Translations under genes and position numbers: made by a program | Assembly: GCF_032854445.1 (NCBI RefSeq) | Contig: NC_088296.1 | Span: 62,001 to 126,000 of the forward strand | From: Liolophura sinensis | Taxonomy: Eukaryota; Mollusca; Polyplacophora; Chitonida; Chitonidae | Direction of reading: 5' to 3' | Length of the DNA: 64,000 nucleotides | In this document: positions 58,401 to 64,000 of the stretch, in pieces | Numbering within the stretch: the first letter of the stretch is position 1 | How the letters are laid out: the number at the start of each line of letters is the position of its first letter | The notes under the pieces: generated by a model | What the model saw: only the letters and a program-made list of their open reading frames with translations | Database searches by the model: none | What the model was told of the DNA's origin: nothing

Positions 58401-61400
58401 AGTACGCAAGCACCCTTGGCTTTTATATCCAACATTTAGACCATTCCCTGATCTATTACATAGCCCACATCAGCTCTCAATTCCGCTTAATAAATTCCAT
58501 TGTGCTTCATACAATTTCCCCTTATTTGCAAATCTATTTACATACAAACCTTGTTTTATTTTTAAAAAAAAAACAGCATACAATATGTTCTTTTTGACAT
58601 TACATGTTGCTACTTTATTGCTTTAATCGGACCGAGGGGTACCACTGAGCATAATAAAGCTGTTGAACTCAGGATCTAAAACTTTAGCAGATCTGGCAGC
58701 ATGAGGTGGATTTGAATACCTGATCACAGTTCCTAATGTTGGATTGGGTCTTAGGTAACGTCTGTAGTAGAGGCAGCTGAACTAATGTTAGAGATTGTGA
58801 CTTACATGCTTGACTTACGTGCAAAAAGTCCACGTCCATTGATGCTAATAAATCACTGGAAGTCGGTACCATCCTCTCCATTTCCTGGGCCTGTAGCTGT
58901 AAATGTTTGAGTATAGCACTACACTCCACACTCCACTGTGAATAGCGGGTTCTTATGCCGTCTAAGGAGTGCTGCCTCCAGGCTTGTAATTCTTCCAAGG
59001 CTGCACAATAAGCCTTTTCTACTTCCTGAGTGTGAAGCTCCTGGTTTTCCTGCCAAACAGAAAAATCATTTATTACCTCATCCACACCTTTAGAACTGCG
59101 TGTTCAAGAAGTTATATATGTATGTGTAACATGGTGAACTATACGTGCCACATAAAAATGTGTTTCTGGGGTGGAAGGGATTTCCCTTTAATCCAGTGAT
59201 GTACATGCAAGTGTCCACTCAAAACCCCAAAGGTAGGTCGGTCAACCTCTGAAAGGGTTGTGCCATCAAAACTGATGCTCCGAGCATGGTGAAGCCTTAG
59301 ATGCTTTCAACCTCAGACACCTGGGGCTGGTTCAAACCCGAACGTTGTCGCCTCATCAGATCAAATGGTGTACATGTATGTATTATAGATATTATTATGA
59401 CAGCGTATGATGGGCGATGATATATCAAATGTATTACATTTGGGCATATCACGTGTGTGTCACTAATAAGAAAGTCATATTAATGATACGATAGTCTGGT
59501 TAGATAAACCAGAGATAAGTAAAACAGACACGTCCATCACACATGTAAATCCCCGCATCAGTCGTGCATTACCCTGTTTAAGTTCTTATTAGAAGTCGTC
59601 ACTGTTCGGGTTTAACTCTTTAATTTAAATGTACATATATAATGCGTGGCAGAATAGAACTTTATCATAACTAGATGATTGACAGCTGTATGTTACCTGG
59701 ACTTGTGAATGATAGCAATATTGTAGATACTTAAAATGGGTCACCTGCTTTTTGGAGGTTAACACAGGCTGAACAGGTGCCATGGAGAATACCAACCTGT
59801 ATCATTTTGTGCAGCCTCCTAACTCCTGACAGTGATTCTTTGGTTTCTTGTAAGATATTCTCCAGTTCACTTGTTCTGCTCAAAACAGCTGGCTGTAATG
59901 ACAAAAAAAATCATTACCTGTCAATTATGGGAGAAATTTGTTGAATTATTTCTCATTGACTGGCTTGTCTAACATCGGTTTTATGCTGAAGTCAAGACTA
60001 TTTTCTTTACATGGTGGATTCTTTACATGCGAATGGGAAAAAACAAAAAAAAAACAAAAACACTGGCCGTACACTTGTCAGTAATATTGGGGAGGAAACT
60101 TGACTTTTGCAGATAAAAACAGTGACCTGATCTGTCCGATTGTCAGTCATATAACAAAAGGCAGAAAAAAAACACTGGCCTTACACAAAGGCTTGGCAGT
60201 GATGTGGGGAGAGGAAACAAGGCATAACCAGGAGAAACGACTGGCCTTAGTGGACGGCCTGTCAGCGATGTGGGGATAGGAAACAAGCCATTGCCAGGAG
60301 CAAAACCACAGTATTCACATGACGGCCTGTCAACGATGTGGGAGAGGAAATAAGACATTGCCAGTAGAAAACCATAGTCCTGACTTGACGGCCTGTCAGT
60401 TCTGTGAGGGGTAGGAAACAAGCCATAGCCTGGAGAAAACCACAGTCCTCACATGACGGCCTGTCAGCGATGTGGGAGAGGAAATAAGACATTGCCAGTA
60501 GAAAACCATAGTCCTGACTTGACGGCCTGTCAGTTCTGTGAGGGGAGGAAACAAGCCATAGCCTGGAGAAAACCATAGTCCTGACTTGACGGCCTGTCAG
60601 CGATGTGAGAGAGGAAATAAGGCATGACGAGGAGACAACCACTGGCCTTACATGGCGGCCTGTGAGTTCTGTGAGGGAGGAAACAAGGTATAGCGAGGAG
60701 ACAACCACTGGCCTTACATGACGGCCTGTCAGCGATGTGGCAGAGGAAACAAGGTATAGCGAGGAGACAACCACTGGTCTAACATGACGGTATCTCAGTG
60801 ATGTGAGGAAACAAGGTATAGCGAGGAGACAACCACTGGCCTCACATGACGGCCTGTCAGCGATGTGAGAGAGGAAATAAGGCATTGCCAGTAGAAAACC
60901 ATAGTCCTGACTTGACGGCCTGTCAGTTCTGTGAGGGGGGAAACAAGGCATAGGGAGGAGACAACCACTGGCCTTACATGACGGCCTGTCAGCGATGTGG
61001 CAGAGGAAACAAGGTATAGCGAGGAGACAACCACTGGTCTAACATGACGGTATCTCAGTGTTGTGAGGAAACAAGGCATAGCCAGGAGAAAACCACTGAC
61101 CTTACATGACGGCCTGTCAGCGACATGGGAGCAGAAACAATGCGTAGCGAGGAGAAAACCACTGGCCTTACACGACGACCTCTCAGCAATGTGGGAGAGG
61201 AGAGAGAGCATACATGACGCGACATACAAGTGTGTCTTCACAACCTTAGACTAAGATACCTTATTTAGATCAATAGCTCATATTCACAGATAAACCCTAT
61301 ATGGTTATCGTTTTTCAAGTTTTAACTAAGTTTTCTTTCTTTTTTAATGGTTTTTCAACACGTTCGTCAATTTCGGTTTTATTGTTGATGTTCTCTTTCA

Positions 61401-62905
61401 GTCGAACTGGCTTGTGCTTTCAACTTGTTCTCGCCACGATATGACTTGAAAATTGCCGATGTGGCGTTAAGCTATAGTCATTCATTCATTCATTCACAGC
61501 CTTAGACTCCACGATCAACACAGTAGTACATGTATCTGGGTACATATACTCAATGTCAACGACCTCAATGTCAACCGCCGAGTTTGCAAGGTTCCTGAAG
61601 TTTGGATGTTCTTAGAATTTGGACTTACGGTATGGGGAGACTTCTAACACAGCTACATGTTCCATACTCAACTGCTAGTTGTTGTAGCTAGTTCAACATG
61701 GAAATGTGTTTAAAGTGATAGCCGTTTAGGTAGTCAATGACTAGCCATTTTCTGCATGAAGTAATTAGGAACTAAGCTCAGTAGTCAATTGCCTGTTGCT
61801 CATTTTTGTTATTATGATGACATTTTATTAACGATCTGGAGTGATCATATATTCTCAGATATTTAAAGATAACACTTTTATCAATTCGACTTTCACACGA
61901 TTTACTACAGTACAGGAGAAAATATCCCGTTCTTCACTGTTTTATAGAAACGTTTGGCTCATCGTTCCAAACCATGACACGTTCTGAATATCGACAATTT
62001 ATTAACTAGCATGGTAAATGATTTGGATACTGATTTTTAATTCATTCGTCTGTTCTCTGCTCCTTTGTGCATGATTTCGTTCTAATTTTTTAATGTATAT
62101 AATTTCTTTTTTGTGGTTTTTGTTGAACGTCTTGTTGGGATCTGGTCTTGCGCGACTATTGACGCGGAACGTCCATTTTGGTGGACGGCTGGTACACGAA
62201 GGTCTGTCTCAGCGCATAGATACATTAGGGCCTTACCTTGTCTTTCTCAGCTGCAGATGGTACATCTCGCATAGCGTGTCCCGCATGTTCAACCACACAA
62301 CCCGTACAAATCACCATTCGACACGGTTCACAGTACAAGTCGAATGACCGACCGTGTCTGGGGCATGACGGCTGCTGAGTTGATTGATCACCCCCGCTGA
62401 CCTGTCGCTGTGTGGTTTCCTGGGCGAGATACTCCAGGGACGAAACCAGCTGGTGACGCTTCATAGCACCCATCATGGGATGAAAAGAAGCCAGACAGTC
62501 TTTACAATACAGTAAAGAACAGTTGGTACAAAACTTGACAGCTTTAGCCTGATTATCCTCCCCACACAGAGAACAACACGGGATGTCATCCTCAACCTTA
62601 ACAGCAGCAGAGAACCTCTCCACTATTTCTGCCAGATGAAAGTTGGGAGGCAGACCAGCCACACCTTCTCTCCCCAGACTGGTTGGTGTCCGACATACAG
62701 GGCATGAGATCAGTTGATCAACACCCTCACTCCCCGTGCTGCAGGTGACCTCATCTGTCTGTCCAGGTTTAGACCTGTCAGCATACACAGCAATACACTC
62801 TCTGCAAAAACTGTGCTGACAAGGTAACGTTACTGGTTTCCGGAATTTGTCCACACATATCGGGCATGTAAGAACCTCTTCGCGATTTTCCTTGCTTTCA
62901 GCCAT
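54901..62905 (-). CDS. TRIM-family RING E3 ubiquitin ligase, copy 2 (six coding exons)
   Basis: Coding exons: 62905-62237, 59892-59797, 59049-58819, 58328-58306, 58048-57861 and 55472-54901. They total 1779 bp, 593 codons with the stop, uninterrupted. Domain order and zinc ligands match copy 1: RING with C14, C17, C29, H31, C34, C37, C68, C71, two B-boxes, coiled coil, PRY-SPRY. It is four residues shorter, from small deletions in variable parts of the SPRY exon. Every splice border is conserved with copy 1, and several donors are stronger. This supports two functional loci, not a gene and a pseudogene. Likely cytosolic, ubiquitin-ligating and coiled-coil dimeric by family knowledge; substrate unknown. 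Confidence 0.93.
56269..56525 (+). mobile_element. Full-length SINE in TRIM copy 2 intron 5
   Basis: Plus-oriented gggggcctccgtggttctgt, gttagcgcgctagcgcagcg, agttcaagtccagctcatgc, ending cttgagtacggcgtaaagca. The matching intron of copy 1 (about 20925) has no insertion here. Confidence 0.9.
56740..57600. repeat. 42-bp minisatellite in TRIM copy 2 intron 5
   Basis: About 20 units of the same repeat as 21960-23165. On the minus strand, the sense strand of the gene, it stays open as repeats of GCAQKTQANVRYTV (56714-57091). I treat this as intronic. Confidence 0.92.
57861..58048 (-). CDS. TRIM copy 2, 188-bp exon ending the coiled coil
   Basis: Acceptor cttctcgcag, 188 bp, donor gtaagt. After the split codon it encodes TDDQLNGIRADLEK through ISPLRVT and carries one base onward. 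Same phase and length as copy 1. Confidence 0.9.
58306..58328 (-). CDS. TRIM copy 2, 23-bp microexon
   Basis: Bounded by ttgttgacag and gtatgt, exactly 23 bp, encoding GFTDFTK plus two bases. It restores the frame between the 231-bp and 188-bp exons. Conservation of length and both splice sites in two paralogues supports it as a real exon. Confidence 0.88.
58819..59049 (-). CDS. TRIM copy 2, 231-bp coiled-coil exon
   Basis: Acceptor tttggcag, 77 codons from ENQELHTQEVEKAY to DVDFLH, donor gtaagt. Phase 0 on both sides. The replacements against copy 1 cluster in the second half (for example VPTSSDLLAS against VQASKKLLAS), where an antiparallel TRIM coiled coil would approach the SPRY. Confidence 0.92.
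59797..59892 (-). CDS. TRIM copy 2, 96-bp coiled-coil exon
   Basis: Acceptor ttacag, 32 codons from PAVLSRTSELEN to RRLHKMIQ, donor gttggt, phase 0 on both sides. Same length and borders as 25956-26051. Confidence 0.9.
60110..61215. repeat. 66-bp minisatellite in TRIM copy 2 intron 1
   Basis: About sixteen units of the repeat at 26270-26960. The minus frame of 229 codons (60262-60951) is a product of the 22-codon period (PLTELTGRHVRPVVVSS-type repeats), not a gene. Confidence 0.93.
61300..61500 (+). mobile_element. Second SINE-like element with LINE tail, paralogue
   Basis: Same element and position as 27060-27256, with a small internal deletion (about 61405). Confidence 0.7.
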
Positions 62906-62923
62906 TATACGCTCGGTTTTTGA
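62237..62923 (-). CDS. TRIM copy 2, exon with RING, B-box1 and B-box2
   Basis: Acceptor ctattgcag, 18 bases of 5' UTR, ATG at 62905, 223 codons, donor gtaagg at 62236. Against copy 1 the RING reads CPICVDKF in place of CPICVETF, and CQHSFC in place of CHHSFC; no zinc ligand changes. VERFSAAVKVED is shared with the broken relic at 45728-45891, so this is probably the ancestral form and LERFSSSVKVED in copy 1 the derived one. Confidence 0.93.
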
Positions 62924-63349
62924 CTGCAATAGAAAATATAAAAACAGCAAATTACTAAAACTGACACCAATAAAGGTCCTGCCATTAATGAAAATATATA
63001 ATTTCAACAGAGTACACAGTCTCCATCTGCAGTTCAGGGCCTGTTCCAACAACATATGGGGTCAGTAATTTGTCGCCATTGCTCAAGAAGCGTTACAATA
63101 CCTATGTTAGGAGAACATGTGTGCCTATATTTCCCTCCAGAGAATCCCTTCTTCATAGCTAGAAACTTGGCAATTATTGCTTTTATCATGCACGAGATAC
63201 TTTTTTGACAAAGATCTGGTCAACCCATTTAGCCAGGCGTGTTTGACAGTGATGACACCTTTATATGGCCCCATCCATGAATAGCAGATTGGTGTGTGAA
63301 AACGTTAGCCTGGTGATTTAAAGGTAAGATCATCCCACTTGGAAAACAA

Positions 63350-64000
63350 AAATGTTGGGACTTCAGATATAAGATAATCGGGTCAAACATCTGGGCTACA
63401 GTGGTAGTTAAGCAGGCATGACCCTATATGACAATGGCGCCAAGCATCTGGACTACATTGCTAGCGTAAATTAGGTAAACTTGACCTTATATGAAAATGG
63501 CGACAAGCCTCTAGACTACATCGATAGTGGAGGTGACTTGACCCTATATGACAAGAGCACCAAGCGTCTGGACTCCAGTGGTAATGGAGCAGGCATGACC
63601 CTATATGACAATGGCGACAAGCGTCTGGACTAAATTTCTAGTGTGAATTAGGGAGATTTGACCTTATATGAAAATGGGGACATATATGACAAGGGCGCCA
63701 AGCGTCTGGACTGCAGTGGTAATGAAGGAAACTTGACCTTATATATAAACGTCTGGGCTACAGAGGTACTGAAGGAGACTTAACTTTATATGATAATGTT
63801 GGCAAGCGCCTGGGTTACTGTGGTACTGAAGGAGACTTGACCTTATATGATAATGTTGGCAAGCGTCTGGGCTACAGAGGTACTGAGGGAGACTTGATTT
63901 TATATGATAATGTTGGCAAGCCTCTGGGCTACAGTTGTACTGAAGGAGGCTTGACTTTATATGACAATGTCGGCAAGCGTCTGGGTTACATTGGTACTGA
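63350..64000. repeat. 57-bp minisatellite upstream of TRIM copy 2
   Basis: At least eleven units; the last (from 63780) are more regular than any in copy 1 and the array runs off the window end. Confidence 0.92.

Noticed and set aside
60262-60951. 229-codon minus open frame with repeated TDRPSSQDYGFLL-like units
   Set aside because: It is the 66-bp intronic minisatellite translated; the 22-codon period keeps it open, and the other copy differs in length and start.

Overview
This is eukaryotic nuclear DNA, very probably from a mollusc. Three things point there: split genes with GT-AG introns, a repeat-rich AT-leaning background, and a tRNA-headed SINE with a conserved body and 3' end of a type I associate with molluscan genomes. 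The species cannot be fixed from the window. There is no prokaryotic or organellar gene and no CRISPR array.

The only intact genes are two tandem TRIM-family RING E3 ubiquitin ligases, both on the minus strand. TRIM copy 1 has coding exons from 28644 down to 18850 (596 codons plus stop). TRIM copy 2 runs from 62905 down to 54901 (592 codons plus stop). Both have six coding exons of 669, 96, 231, 23, 188 and 584 or 572 bp with matching splice phases. The order is RING, B-box1, B-box2, coiled coil, PRY-SPRY. The 96/231/23 bp exon series is the classical TRIM layout; the 23-bp microexon had to be found by splice phase. A third, broken TRIM fragment lies at 45728-45891.

The window is about one and a half periods of a 34-40 kb tandem array. 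Block 1-5174 matches 39541-43112. The TRIM unit 14880-29550 matches 50185-64000. A decayed stretch 43985-46220 is colinear with 29640-38700. Three copies of a conserved minus-strand segment ending in a strong splice donor (5174, 38836, 43112) may be non-coding first exons of the TRIM units. More TRIM genes probably lie outside both ends.

The rest is repeat history: decayed LINE reverse-transcriptase copies (10985-13685, 29640-30330, 43985-44455, 47753-47880), about seventeen SINE copies (several with target-site duplications), a solo LTR inside an AT microsatellite (33398-34403), a MITE-like element (49142-49590), and minisatellites of 21, 38, 40, 42, 57, 66 and about 80 bp. Most long open frames outside the TRIM exons are minisatellite artefacts, because units of 21, 42, 57 and 66 bp are multiples of three and stay open over many units.

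Functionally, the two ligases would share a nearly identical catalytic N-terminus while differing clearly in coiled coil and in parts of PRY-SPRY. That is the pattern expected of a recognition-receptor family expanding by tandem duplication, as TRIM families often do in innate immunity. The immune role is inference.
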